This document shows positions 1-7,604 of a stretch of DNA of 15,752 bases, in pieces (within the stretch, counting starts at the first letter, position 1; every line of letters begins with the position of its first letter). This stretch comes from Luteococcus sp043424415. GTDB taxonomy: Bacteria > Actinomycetota > Actinomycetes > Propionibacteriales > Propionibacteriaceae. The notes below the pieces were generated by a model, which was not told the origin of the DNA, did no database searches, and was given only the letters and a program-made list of their open reading frames with translations. The position numbers were made by a program, and so were the translations under genes. The stretch covers positions 1 to 15,752 of the forward strand of contig NZ_JBHWOO010000002.1 in assembly GCF_043424415.1 (NCBI RefSeq), given 5' to 3'.

Positions 1-321
1 GACAGCAGCTGGGTTGCCCAAGGGGTTCCCAGCGATGCGGTGCACCTGCAGGGGCCTGCCGTCAGGATGCCGTCGAATCCCGAGACCTGTGGGCAGCTCG
101 ATGTGGTCCTTGCCGATCTTGGGCTGCCACAGCGCTGCTCCGACGTCGCCGATTCGACGATCACCCAGGTGGCGGAGGTGAACAATCCCTGCTTCGTCAT
201 CGACCACCCGGACCACACGTCGACCCTGGTGCTCTCGGGCTGGAACTGCGTCGACGACGAGTGCACGGAAGACCGGCTGAAGGACTCAGCCGCACAGGCT
301 GCCTCGCAGTCTCCGGGCTGA
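1..321 (+). CDS. C-terminal part of an unrecognised protein (5' end outside window)
   Basis: The frame is open from base 1 to a TGA at 319-321, giving 106 residues of a protein that begins upstream. The first ATG in the window (base 40) is probably internal. The codons are strongly G/C-ending, as in the neighbouring genes, which supports real coding. The fragment has four cysteines (in the contexts ETCGQ, QRCSD, NPCFV and NCVDDECT; the last contains two, making five in all) and an acidic, polar C-terminus. A secreted, disulfide-bonded protein is possible, but the N-terminus that would show a signal peptide is missing. No family is recognised and no function is proposed. The gene ends 23 bases before the aminopeptidase ATG. 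Confidence 0.6.
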   Translation, partial: DSSWVAQGVPSDAVHLQGPAVRMPSNPETCGQLDVVLADLGLPQRCSDVADSTITQVAEVNNPCFVIDHPDHTSTLVLSGWNCVDDECTEDRLKDSAAQAASQSPG

Positions 322-332
322 GGCCGATGGGC

Positions 333-338
333 CATACT
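333..338 (+). promoter_or_regulatory. -10-like element, probable leaderless start of the aminopeptidase gene
   Basis: CATACT lies 6 nt before the ATG at 345, and there is no Shine-Dalgarno sequence. A -10 hexamer 6-7 nt before the start codon is the usual layout of a leaderless actinobacterial transcript. No convincing -35 hexamer is visible. Confidence 0.45.
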
Positions 339-344
339 GGCGCC

Positions 345-1613
345 ATGTCCACCGATGCCGCCGCAGACTTCATCGGCTCCTTCGCCGATTTCATCACCGC
401 CTCGCCCACCAGTTACCACGCAGTCGCCCAGATGGCCGAGCAGTTGCGGGGTGCCGGCTTCGAGCAGCTCGACGAGAGCCAGCGGTGGTCGCAGGTGCAG
501 GGGAGCCAGTTCGTCGTGCGCGACGGCGCCCTGATCGCATGGACCATCCCCGAGGATGCCGACGCCACCTCGGGCTTCCGCATCGTCGGCTCCCACACCG
601 ACTCGCCGAGCTTCAAGCTCAAGCCCAACCCCACCAGCACCACCGCGGGCTGGCAGCAGGCCGGCATGGAGGTCTACGGCGGGCCGCTGAACAACTCCTG
701 GCTGGACCGCGAGCTGGGCCTGGCGGGGCGGCTGGTGACCCTCGACGGCGAGGTGACGCTGGTGCGCACCGGGCCGATCGCCCGCATCCCGCAGCTGGCC
801 CCGCACCTGGACCGCACCGTCAACGACCAGCTGAAGCTGGACCGCCAGCAGCACCTGATGCCCTTCTACTCGCTCGACCCGCAGCTCGACATCGAGGACT
901 ACCTGTGCCGGGCGGCGCGCATCGACCCCAGTGAGCTGGCCCACCACGACGTCTACGCCTTCCCGACCGAGGCGCCGATGGTCTTCGGCCCCGACAGCGA
1001 GTTCTTCGCCGCCTCGCGCATGGACAACCTGTCGAGCGTGCACGCCAGCCTGCAGGCCCTGCTCGACGTGGAGGTGGGCCACGACGTCGCCGTGCTGGCG
1101 GCCTTCGACCACGAGGAAGTGGGCAGCGCCACCCGTTCGGGCGCGTGCGGCCCCTTCCTGGAGGACATGCTGGTGCGCATCGCCGAGGGGATGGGCGCCA
1201 CCGGTGCGGCCTACCGGGCGATGCTGGCCCGCTCGTCGTGCCTCAGTGCCGATGCCGGCCATGCCGTGCACCCCAACTATGTGCAGATGCACGACCCGAA
1301 CAACCATCCGCAGCTCAACGGCGGCCCGCTGCTCAAGATCAACGCAAACCAGCGCTATGCCACCGACGGCATCGGTGCGGCGCTGTGGAAGCGGGCCTGC
1401 GAGCAGGCCGAGGTTCCCACGCAACCCTTCGTCAGCAACAATGCGGTGCCCTGCGGCTCCACCACCGGCCCGCTGACGGCGACCCGTCTGGGCATCATCA
1501 CCGTCGACGTCGGCATCCCGCTGCTGAGCATGCACTCGGCCAGGGAGCTGTGCGGGGTGGAGGATCCCTGGTACTTCAGCCGGGCGCTGGGCGCCTACTG
1601 GGCCGGTGCGTGA
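345..1613 (+). CDS. M18 family zinc aminopeptidase (aspartyl aminopeptidase-like)
   Basis: This 422-residue protein matches the M18 metallopeptidases, cytosolic enzymes with two metals that remove N-terminal, often acidic, residues. The visible family motifs are GSHTDSPSFKLKP (H84 metal ligand, D86), SRMDNLSS (D227, bridging metal ligand), DHEEVGS (E257/E258, general base and ligand), SADAGHAVHPNY (D303) and MHSARELCG (H397, last ligand). The length is normal for the family. I chose the ATG at 345 because the frame upstream (from 261) overlaps the preceding gene and has no homologous sequence, while a -10-like element sits 6 nt before 345. The stop overlaps the next gene's ATG (TGATG), so the two are probably co-transcribed. 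apeB is a common name for such genes, but I do not assign it firmly. Confidence 0.93.
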   Translation: MSTDAAADFIGSFADFITASPTSYHAVAQMAEQLRGAGFEQLDESQRWSQVQGSQFVVRDGALIAWTIPEDADATSGFRIVGSHTDSPSFKLKPNPTSTTAGWQQAGMEVYGGPLNNSWLDRELGLAGRLVTLDGEVTLVRTGPIARIPQLAPHLDRTVNDQLKLDRQQHLMPFYSLDPQLDIEDYLCRAARIDPSELAHHDVYAFPTEAPMVFGPDSEFFAASRMDNLSSVHASLQALLDVEVGHDVAVLAAFDHEEVGSATRSGACGPFLEDMLVRIAEGMGATGAAYRAMLARSSCLSADAGHAVHPNYVQMHDPNNHPQLNGGPLLKINANQRYATDGIGAALWKRACEQAEVPTQPFVSNNAVPCGSTTGPLTATRLGIITVDVGIPLLSMHSARELCGVEDPWYFSRALGAYWAGA

Positions 1614-2264
1614 TGAGGGCGCGCACGCTGGCCGAGCGGGCGATGGGTCCGCTGAACCGCGGGCTGTCGGTGCTGCTTCCGGGCCGCACCTGGGACAAGC
1701 AGATGGCCGAGCTGGCCGCGCAGGGTCGGGTGAGCTGGGGCCGTCACAGCTACGGCACCCCCCACCCTGCACACCTTCGAGGACGACCCGACGCGGCTGA
1801 GCGTGGGTGCCTTCTGCTCGATCGCCAAGGAGGTGTCGATCCTGATGGGTGGTAACCATCCCACCGATCGCGGCACCACCTACCCCTTCCGCATCATGTG
1901 GAACCTGGAGGGAGCCCACGACGGCTTCCCGTCGAGCAAGGGCGACATCACCATCGGCAATGACGTCTGGCTCGGTTTCCGCTCGACGGTGGTCTCGGGC
2001 GTGACGATCGGTGACGGCTGCATCGTGGCCGCGGGAAGCCTGGTGACCAAGGACCTTCCGCCGTACACGATCTGCGCCGGGGTGCCGGCCCGGCCGCTGC
2101 GGGCGCGCTTCGAGCCCGAGGTGGTCGACGAGCTGCTCGAGCTGCGCTGGTGGGACCTGCCCGACGAGGTGGTCCGCGAGCTTGTGCCGGTGCTCTCCGG
2201 CGACGACGTCGAGGCCCTGCTGGTGGCACTTCGCCGGGCGCGGGCGGAGCACCCGCTGGCCTGA
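1613..2264 (+). pseudogene. CatB-type (xenobiotic) O-acetyltransferase, frameshifted
   Basis: The start ATG (1613) overlaps the aminopeptidase stop. The first ~50 codons read MRARTLAERAMGPLNRG... to GRHSYGTP. The frame then shifts by one at a run of six C (1758-1763). In the +1-corrected frame it continues as TLHTFEDDPTRLSVGAFCS to the TGA at 2264. With five C the product would be 216 residues, the usual size for CatB-related hexapeptide acetyltransferases. Family signs after the shift are GGNH (the usual catalytic His), the left-handed beta-helix run IGNDVWLGFRSTVVSGVTIG and the closing AGVPARPLRARF. Such enzymes transfer acetyl from acetyl-CoA to hydroxyls of sugars or antibiotics. As given, only a short N-terminal peptide or a product from an internal GTG (1803) could be made. 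A base-calling error in the C tract is an equal alternative. Confidence 0.85.
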
Positions 2265-2274
2265 GGCCACCCCT

Positions 2275-2307
2275 GCGGGCCCGGCCGCATGCATCGGCCG
2301 AGCCCGC
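2275..2307. terminator. Hairpin between convergent genes, possible bidirectional terminator
   Basis: A GC-rich stem of 13 positions with one mismatch (2275-2287 against 2295-2307) closes a 7-nt loop, CATGCAT. It lies in the 55-bp gap between the stops of the convergent acetyltransferase and dehydrogenase genes. Neither side has a T tract, so termination is inferred from position and stem strength. Confidence 0.5.
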
Positions 2308-2319
2308 CAGGGCGCTGTC

Positions 2320-3363
2320 TCAGGGCTGGACGAGGATGCGGATGGGATTGCCCTCGCGGCTCTCGAGCATCTTGATGCCGCGCTCCACCTCGCGCAGCGG
2401 GACGACGGCCGAGATCGACTCCGACAGGTCGAGGCGCTTGTAGGCCACCAGCTCGGCCAGCATCGCGATGTCCTGCACCTTGTAGCCCAGGTGCCCCATC
2501 ACCTGCTTGCGCCGCAGTCCCACCTCGTTGAAGGTGCCGATGTTCATCTCCTGGCCGCTCAGGCCGACGCTGACCAGCTTGCCGTTGACGTCGAGAGTCT
2601 TCATTGCCTGGGCGGTGGTGGCCGAGATGCCGACTGCGTCGAAGGCGACGTCGATCATGCGGCCCCCGGTGGCCTGCTCGATCTTGGCAAGCAGGTCAGG
2701 GTCGTCGGCGCGGAAGGCGAAGTCGGCGCCCAGGCGGGTGGCGCGCTCCAGGGCGGCGTCGTTGATGTCGACGGCGATGATCGGCACCGCACCGGCCAGC
2801 TTGGACAGCTGCGCGATGTGCGTTCCCACTCCACCCAGGCCCCACACGCCGACGGCATTGCCCAGGTGCACCTTGGCGGTGCGCACCACGGCGCCGAAGG
2901 GGGTGGAGACAGCATCGGCCAGGATCGCGGCCTGGTCCATCGGCACGCCGTCGGGCACTCGGGTGAGCCCGGTGGCGTTCACCACCAGGTACTCGGCCCA
3001 ACCGCCGTCGAAGTCGAAGGCCATCAGCTGCAGGTTGAGGCAGTCGGCGAAGTTGCCGCGGCGGCAGTTGCGGCAGGCCAGGCAGGCGCGGCCCGCGCTG
3101 GGGATCACGGCATCGCCCTCGGACCATCCGGTGACGCCGGGGCCCAGCGCGTCGATGTGGCCGCTCACCTCATGGCCCTGGGTGACCACGGGAATCCGGG
3201 CCGGGAAGTTGCCGTCGATCAACGACAGGTCGGAATGGCAGATGCCGCAGTAGGCCACCTTGATCCGCACCTGCCCCGGGCCTGGGGTGGGGATGGGCAG
3301 CTCCTCGAGCGTGATCTTCCTCTCGTCGGCGTAGAAGCGTTCGGCGAGCATCGTGCGGGTCAT
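2320..3363 (-). CDS. Zinc-dependent medium-chain alcohol dehydrogenase
   Basis: This 347-residue enzyme belongs to the medium-chain dehydrogenase/reductase family, which interconverts alcohols and aldehydes or ketones with NAD(P). The N-terminal half holds the catalytic zinc site (C42 in CGICHSD, H64-E65 in GHE, probable third ligand D150). A structural zinc lobe has four cysteines in the classical spacing (C94, C97, C100, C108). The Rossmann domain has GLGGVG (175-180) followed by VD at the end of the next strand, which favours NAD. The start at 3363 is fixed by AGGAGG (plus-strand 3368-3373) four bases upstream; the longer frame from 3411 has only an arginine-rich non-family extension. The gene is transcribed towards the broken acetyltransferase. 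Its substrate cannot be told from sequence. Confidence 0.93.
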   Translation of the reverse strand: MTRTMLAERFYADERKITLEELPIPTPGPGQVRIKVAYCGICHSDLSLIDGNFPARIPVVTQGHEVSGHIDALGPGVTGWSEGDAVIPSAGRACLACRNCRRGNFADCLNLQLMAFDFDGGWAEYLVVNATGLTRVPDGVPMDQAAILADAVSTPFGAVVRTAKVHLGNAVGVWGLGGVGTHIAQLSKLAGAVPIIAVDINDAALERATRLGADFAFRADDPDLLAKIEQATGGRMIDVAFDAVGISATTAQAMKTLDVNGKLVSVGLSGQEMNIGTFNEVGLRRKQVMGHLGYKVQDIAMLAELVAYKRLDLSESISAVVPLREVERGIKMLESREGNPIRILVQP

Positions 3364-3469
3364 GGAGCCTCCTGGAGATCGGGGGTCGCGTCGTCGTCGG
3401 CCCTGTGTCACCGTTCTACCGCGACCCTCGGATGCTCGCCGATCGGGTGTGTGGATCCTCGGCCGATCC

Positions 3470-4666
3470 TCAGCCCCCGAAGCCGCTCCTGGGCGAGACG
3501 TCGTCTGTGTAGCCCTGCATCGAGTCGGTCTGCAGGGCCGTGGCGAGCTTCTTCAGCTGCGGCTCGCTGACGTTCACGATGGCCATGCCGTGCGGACCCG
3601 GGCCTGCCGAGGTCCACGGGGCGGTGTGCATGGTGAGGCGTTCGCCGTTGACGTCGTCGAGACTCTGCGCGAGCTTCTTCAACTCGGCAGGCGGCAGGGA
3701 GTCGTCCACGACGACGTTCTCGGCGGTGACGTCGATCAGCTTGCTGGCCTTGGAGGCGCTGTCGACGCCGCTGCGGCCCAGGTACTCCATCATGACGGCG
3801 CGAATGAACTGCATCTGGCGCTGGCCACGGGAGATGTCGCCCTGGCCGAGGCTCTTGCGCTCCCGGACCCACTTGAGGGCCTCGTCGCCGTTCATCCGCA
3901 CGCGCTGGCCGTCGACGGGCAGGTTGACCCCGCCGAGGGCGTCGACCATGTTCCTGAAGCCCTCGAAGTCCACCGTGGCGACGTGGTCGATGGGCACGCC
4001 GAGCAGCGGCTGCAGGGTCTGCACGAGCAGGCCGGTGCCGCCGCTGGCGTAGGCGGCGTTGATCTTGTTCTTGCCCTGGCCGGGGATGGTGACGTAGTAG
4101 TCGCGCGGCACGTGGATCAGGTCGACGCGCTTGCGGTCGCTCGAGATGTGCGCGACGACGATGACGTCGCTGCGGGCGCTGCCGCCGTCGGCCTTGTCGG
4201 TGCCGACCACCAGGAAGTTGAGGGCATTGCCCGCGCTCGCGGCCCGGCTGGGCTGGGCGGCGGCATTGCTCTTGACGCCCATCAGGTACTCGCCCTTCTG
4301 GTCGTCGCCCATCTTGGGCAGCGCGGTGCCGTCGAGCACCAGCAGCGGCCTGGTGCGGGAGTCGACGACGCGTCCTTCGGCATCGACGTGCAGGGTGGAG
4401 GCGTCGATCGGCTGGCCCTGGTCGTCGGCGAGGACCTGGCCCTTCGGGTCGACGAGGTTGCCCTGGTCGTCCTGGGGGACGACGAGCGCGGCGGCCTGGG
4501 TGCTGGGCAGCAGGCCCTCCTGCTTGACGTTGTTGTAGGCGCTCTGCTGGCGGTAGACGTAGTAGCCGCCGCCAGCCAGTGCCAGGACCAGCAGACCGAT
4601 GAGGGCGATGAGGAGCGGGCGCGGTCGGCGGGGGGCTGCCGTGCCGGTGGGGGAGTCGGACGTCAT
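3470..4666 (-). CDS. LytR-CpsA-Psr (LCP) family cell-wall glycopolymer transferase
   Basis: This 398-residue protein has a short basic cytoplasmic N-terminus, one membrane segment (about 18-38) and an external LCP domain (about 148-310). LCP enzymes move lipid-linked glycopolymers (teichoic acids, arabinogalactan, capsule) onto peptidoglycan. Signature residues are visible: VVGTDKADGGSARSD (D157, R165, D167), VPRDYY (R188, D189), KINAAY (K201, N203) and the arginine-rich VRERKSLGQGDISRGQRQ (267-284) that binds the pyrophosphate lipid. A spacer at about 60-115 contains short repeats of the type D-x-x-G-x-x-x-D. The start has no Shine-Dalgarno but a TAGAAT hexamer 7 nt upstream, so it is probably leaderless. 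It is divergent from the epimerase gene, fitting a shared role in wall-glycan assembly. Confidence 0.92.
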   Translation of the reverse strand: MTSDSPTGTAAPRRPRPLLIALIGLLVLALAGGGYYVYRQQSAYNNVKQEGLLPSTQAAALVVPQDDQGNLVDPKGQVLADDQGQPIDASTLHVDAEGRVVDSRTRPLLVLDGTALPKMGDDQKGEYLMGVKSNAAAQPSRAASAGNALNFLVVGTDKADGGSARSDVIVVAHISSDRKRVDLIHVPRDYYVTIPGQGKNKINAAYASGGTGLLVQTLQPLLGVPIDHVATVDFEGFRNMVDALGGVNLPVDGQRVRMNGDEALKWVRERKSLGQGDISRGQRQMQFIRAVMMEYLGRSGVDSASKASKLIDVTAENVVVDDSLPPAELKKLAQSLDDVNGERLTMHTAPWTSAGPGPHGMAIVNVSEPQLKKLATALQTDSMQGYTDDVSPRSGFGG

Positions 4667-4668
4667 AG

Positions 4669-4752
4669 ATCGGATTCTACGGCTGGGCCTGGCTCAAGGC
4701 CGGATTGACCCCTTGTGCGGCACACCATCGGCCGAAAACCATTGAATCCGAT
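4669..4752. promoter_or_regulatory. Divergent 9-mer GAATCCGAT, possible shared control element
   Basis: GAATCCGAT occurs on the plus strand at 4744-4752 and on the minus strand at 4677-4669, facing opposite ways in the 236-bp gap between the LCP and epimerase genes. On the LCP side it overlaps the -10 hexamer and the putative transcript start. It could mark paired promoters or a regulator site. The evidence is only the repeated word. Confidence 0.35.
4674..4679 (-). promoter_or_regulatory. -10 element of the LCP gene, probable leaderless start
   Basis: Read on the minus strand this is TAGAAT, a near-consensus -10, ending 7 nt before the LCP ATG (4666). No ribosome binding site and no clear -35 are seen. 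Confidence 0.55.
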
Positions 4753-4797
4753 ATGGTGGCCGTGCTGCATAACTTGCCGGGGGGCGAGGACATGCTG

Positions 4798-4830
4798 CTT
4801 CTCGGGGGAGAAGACCCCGGCCCTGCGGGG
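4798..4830 (+). promoter_or_regulatory. Two adjacent hairpins in the leader of the epimerase gene
   Basis: CTTCTC/GAGAAG (4798-4803 with 4808-4813) closes a GGGG tetraloop. It is followed directly by CCCCG/CGGGG (4815-4819 with 4826-4830). They lie 70-105 bases before the ATG at 4903. They may affect leader structure, but no T tract follows and no known riboswitch is recognised. Confidence 0.3.
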
Positions 4831-4902
4831 CCTGTCCGTCCGGCGTGGCCCACCATCGTGCGCGGGACGGTTCAGTCCTTGCGTCACGAGAAAGCAGAAC
4901 CC

Positions 4903-6126
4903 ATGAACCCCCGCGTCCTGGTGATCTACGGAACCCGCCCCGAGGCCGTGAAGGTGGCCCCGCTGGTGCGGGCGATGCAGCAGACCTCCGTCCTGGAGTG
5001 CGTCACCGCCATCACCGGCCAGCACCGAGAGATGCTCGACCAGGTCAACGAGGTCTTCGGCATCGTCCCCACCCACGACCTGAACCTCTTCGAGCCCGGC
5101 CAGAGCCTCAACAAGCTCTCCAGCAAGGTCTTTGCCGCCATGGACGAGCTGATCACCCAGGTGCAGCCCGGCGCCGTCGTCGTCCAGGGCGACACCACCA
5201 CCGTCGCCGCCGCCGCGATCGCCGGCTTCAACCGTCGCGTCCCCGTCGTCCACCTGGAGGCCGGCCTGCGCTCGGGCGACATCGACTCGCCCTTCCCCGA
5301 GGAGGCCAACCGCAAGCTCGCCGGGCAGGTGGCCCGCCTGCACCTGGCCCCCACCCACGAGGCCCGCAAGAACCTGCTGGCCGAGGGCGTGCCCAACGAG
5401 CAAATCGTGGTGACCGGCAACACCGTCATCGACGCCATGCTCAAGACCGCCGAGATCGATGCCAGCTTCGACGACGAGCGCCTCACTCGCGCCGTGCAGG
5501 AGGGGCGACGCATCATCGCCCTGACCGTGCACCGCCGCGAGAACCTGGGCGAGCCGATGAAGGCCATCGCCGCCGCCGTCAGCCGCATCGCCCAGCGCTA
5601 CCCGGATGCGGTGGTGGTCTTCCCGATGCACCGCAACCCGGCCGTGCGCGAGGTCTTCGTGCCCGTGCTGGAGCAGCACCCCAATGTCATCACCATCGAA
5701 CCGCTCGACTACGTGCAGTTCATCCACCTTCAGAAGGCCGCCCACCTGGTGCTCACCGACTCCGGCGGCGTGCAGGAGGAGGCCCCCAGCCTGGGCAAGC
5801 CCGTGCTGGTGCTGCGCAAGAACACCGAGCGCCCCGAGGCCGTCCACGCCGGCACCGTGAAGCTGGTCGGCACCGACACCGAGCGCATCGTCAACGAGGT
5901 GGCGCGCCTGATGGACAATCCGATCGCCTACGAGGAGATGGCCCACGCCGTCAACCCCTATGGCGACGGCCTGGCCGCTCGGCGGGCGGTGGCGGCCATC
6001 GAGGAGCTGCTCGGGGTCGGCACGCGCGTGGCCGACTTCGTGCCGGAGCTGGCGGTTGAGGTTGAGGAGCTGGACCTGCAGGTGCAGAGCGGCGTGAGTC
6101 TGAGCTCGGCGATGGCTGTGGCGTAG
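4903..6126 (+). CDS. wecB: UDP-N-acetylglucosamine 2-epimerase, non-hydrolysing (WecB type)
   Basis: This 407-residue cytosolic enzyme interconverts UDP-GlcNAc and UDP-ManNAc, the donor for ManNAc-containing capsule or teichoic polymers. It starts with the typical VIYGTRPEAVKVAPL. Expected active-site residues are present: D97 (QGDT), E119 (HLEAGLR), E133 (FPEEANR), H210 (TVHRREN), and the UDP-binding DSGGVQEE (285-292) and RKNTERPE. The last ~35 residues are an acidic, non-conserved tail beyond the usual ~375. I chose the ATG at 4903 because family similarity begins there. An in-frame ATG at 4753 would add 50 residues and cannot be fully excluded. The stop is two bases before the GTG of the interrupted acyltransferase gene, so the two probably formed one operon before the IS arrived. 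Confidence 0.93.
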   Translation: MNPRVLVIYGTRPEAVKVAPLVRAMQQTSVLECVTAITGQHREMLDQVNEVFGIVPTHDLNLFEPGQSLNKLSSKVFAAMDELITQVQPGAVVVQGDTTTVAAAAIAGFNRRVPVVHLEAGLRSGDIDSPFPEEANRKLAGQVARLHLAPTHEARKNLLAEGVPNEQIVVTGNTVIDAMLKTAEIDASFDDERLTRAVQEGRRIIALTVHRRENLGEPMKAIAAAVSRIAQRYPDAVVVFPMHRNPAVREVFVPVLEQHPNVITIEPLDYVQFIHLQKAAHLVLTDSGGVQEEAPSLGKPVLVLRKNTERPEAVHAGTVKLVGTDTERIVNEVARLMDNPIAYEEMAHAVNPYGDGLAARRAVAAIEELLGVGTRVADFVPELAVEVEELDLQVQSGVSLSSAMAVA

Positions 6127-6128
6127 AA

Positions 6129-6203
6129 GTGAGTTTCATCTGGAACCCCCGTCGCAGGAAAGAGGCAGCGCCCACCAACGTCCGCACTGAATTGAGTTCC
6201 TAA
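6129..6203 (+). pseudogene. 5' fragment of the acyltransferase gene, cut off by the IS110 element
   Basis: A GTG two bases after the epimerase stop opens a frame reading (M)SFIWNPRRRKEAAPTNVRTEL. It then runs into TTG AGT TCC TAA at the element's edge. Removing the element and one TG (TTG at 6192-6194 followed by GCG at 7837) joins this frame exactly to the downstream acyltransferase, giving a 211-residue protein whose junction (…VRTEL-ALADLRREV…) continues a leucine-rich coiled-coil pattern. The GTG has no obvious Shine-Dalgarno and would depend on coupling to the epimerase stop. It is an inferred fragment: a free-standing 24-codon reading frame is the alternative. Confidence 0.6.
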
Positions 6204-6209
6204 GGGAAG

Positions 6210-7604
6210 TCAAGCTGCGGGGAGGCTTCTAGGCTGGACGGCGACGGGCCGTGGTGGTGGAGCGCTTGGCGACTCCTGAGACACCCGGCCCGTCCTCTTC
6301 TTCAACCGTTGGCTCGTGCGTGTCTGGCGGCGGGCCTGACGTTGGCCGGGTTCGACCTGGTGCTGGGCGGCGATGATGGCCTTGCCCTGTTCTACGGTCA
6401 GGATCGTGCCATCGAGGTCACGGATCTGGTAGGGCTGCCCAGCCCGCCAACAGGACGCGATCCGGGTCAGCAGCGTGGTCGCGACATGACAGATGGCCGA
6501 GTCATGGTGGCGGCCCGCGTTCATCAATCTCACGTACTTCGCGGCGAGTTGGGGGGCGATCCGGCGGGCCATGTCCGCGGCCTGCCAGATCGATTCCCGC
6601 AGCAGGGTGTCACCGGCCTTCGTCACGCCGGCGTGGTGCTCGCTGGTGCCTGACTGCGACACCTTCGGGACCAGCCCGGAGTAGGACCGGACCGCGGCCA
6701 GTGACGGGAAGCGGGTCACGTCCCCGACCCGTCCGGCGATCACCGCTGCGATGAACGGACCGACCCCGGGCGCCGAGGCGATGACCCGGTCGGGGTCCTG
6801 GGCCTGGTAGAGCTCCGCGATCCGGGCGTCCAGGTCGCGGATCTGGCTGCCGAGCAGCAAGGCCTGTTCGGCCTCGATGGCGATGTCGAGGCCGAGCTGG
6901 GTGAAGTCGATCCCGTCACCGTCCCAGAGGTCCAGCGACGCCTTCGCCGCGTCGATCAGCTGGACTGCCTTGTCGTGGTTCCACTGGCCGTGGGAGTAGC
7001 GGCGCAGGAACTCCGCCAAGCGCCTCAGCCCTAGCCGGAGCAGGATCGTGGGGTTGGCGTAGTGGGCCAGCAGGTGCAGCGAGGCGTTGCCGAAGTCGGC
7101 GCCGAGGGCCTCGTACCAAGCCGGGCCGAGCAGTTCGAGTAGCGCGTCGAGCCGGGCGAACACGGCCGAGCGACGCTTGACCAGCGACGAGCGGTGACGG
7201 ACCGCGCGACGCAACGGCTCGGCCGGCCCCGCGGAGCGGTGGTCGGCCAGGCCCTCGGGATGGAGCAGCGGGAGCCGGGCCAGCAGACGAGAGTCCAGCC
7301 GGTCGTTCTTCGTGTGTTTCGAGTAGTACTGGCGCAGGTCGGAGGACTGGCTGGTGGGGACCAACACGATCCTGCAGCCGTGGCGTTCGAACCAGGCCGC
7401 GACCGGTGACCAGGCGTTGCGGGTGGGTTCCATCACGACCGTGAGCTGCGTGGGGTCACAGTCGATGTCGTCGAGCAGGCGTTCCAGCTCGGCGGGTCGG
7501 GTGAAGAAGGTGCGGCCCGTCCAGATGATCGTGCCGTCCGGCGCGGCGAGTGAAGCGACGTGGGCTGCTCGGCAGGCCAGGTCGATGCCCAGGGTCCATC
7601 CCAT
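6210..7604 (-). CDS. IS110-family transposase (DEDD recombinase)
   Basis: This 464-residue recombinase has both IS110 domains. The N-terminal RuvC-like domain shows the DEDD set: D8 (GIDLA), E59 (VMEPTRN), D101 and D104 (KNDRLDSRLLARL). A helical, probably coiled-coil middle follows (about 130-265). The C-terminal Transposase_20 domain has SAPGVGPFIAAVIAGRVGD (277-295) and SYSGLVPKVSQSG, with the likely catalytic serine at S318. The tail (about 420-464) is basic and rich in Arg/Pro. I placed the start at 7604, where AGGAGG lies 6 nt upstream and GWTLGIDLA begins; the longer frame from 7646 runs into the non-coding end. The catalytic residues are intact and there is no frameshift, so the element could still be active. 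Confidence 0.95.
   Translation of the reverse strand: MGWTLGIDLACRAAHVASLAAPDGTIIWTGRTFFTRPAELERLLDDIDCDPTQLTVVMEPTRNAWSPVAAWFERHGCRIVLVPTSQSSDLRQYYSKHTKNDRLDSRLLARLPLLHPEGLADHRSAGPAEPLRRAVRHRSSLVKRRSAVFARLDALLELLGPAWYEALGADFGNASLHLLAHYANPTILLRLGLRRLAEFLRRYSHGQWNHDKAVQLIDAAKASLDLWDGDGIDFTQLGLDIAIEAEQALLLGSQIRDLDARIAELYQAQDPDRVIASAPGVGPFIAAVIAGRVGDVTRFPSLAAVRSYSGLVPKVSQSGTSEHHAGVTKAGDTLLRESIWQAADMARRIAPQLAAKYVRLMNAGRHHDSAICHVATTLLTRIASCWRAGQPYQIRDLDGTILTVEQGKAIIAAQHQVEPGQRQARRQTRTSQRLKKRTGRVSQESPSAPPPRPVAVQPRSLPAA

Noticed and set aside
2182..3570. Long plus-strand open frame (462 codons) opposite the alcohol dehydrogenase
   Set aside because: It is antisense to a gene with complete zinc and Rossmann motifs. 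Its product is low-complexity (His/Val/Gly/Asp-rich), as expected for the reverse of a GC-rich gene.
3353..4708. Long plus-strand open frame (451 codons) opposite the LCP gene
   Set aside because: It is a reverse-strand shadow rich in Val/Ala/Asp/His with no motif, while the minus strand has a full LCP domain.
4798..4830. Leader hairpins as a terminator or riboswitch
   Set aside because: There is no T tract and no similarity to a riboswitch class I know, so they are listed only as structures.
4663..5946. Long minus-strand open frame (427 codons) opposite the epimerase gene
   Set aside because: It is a repetitive Gly/His/Leu/Val shadow; the plus strand has every catalytic residue of the epimerase.
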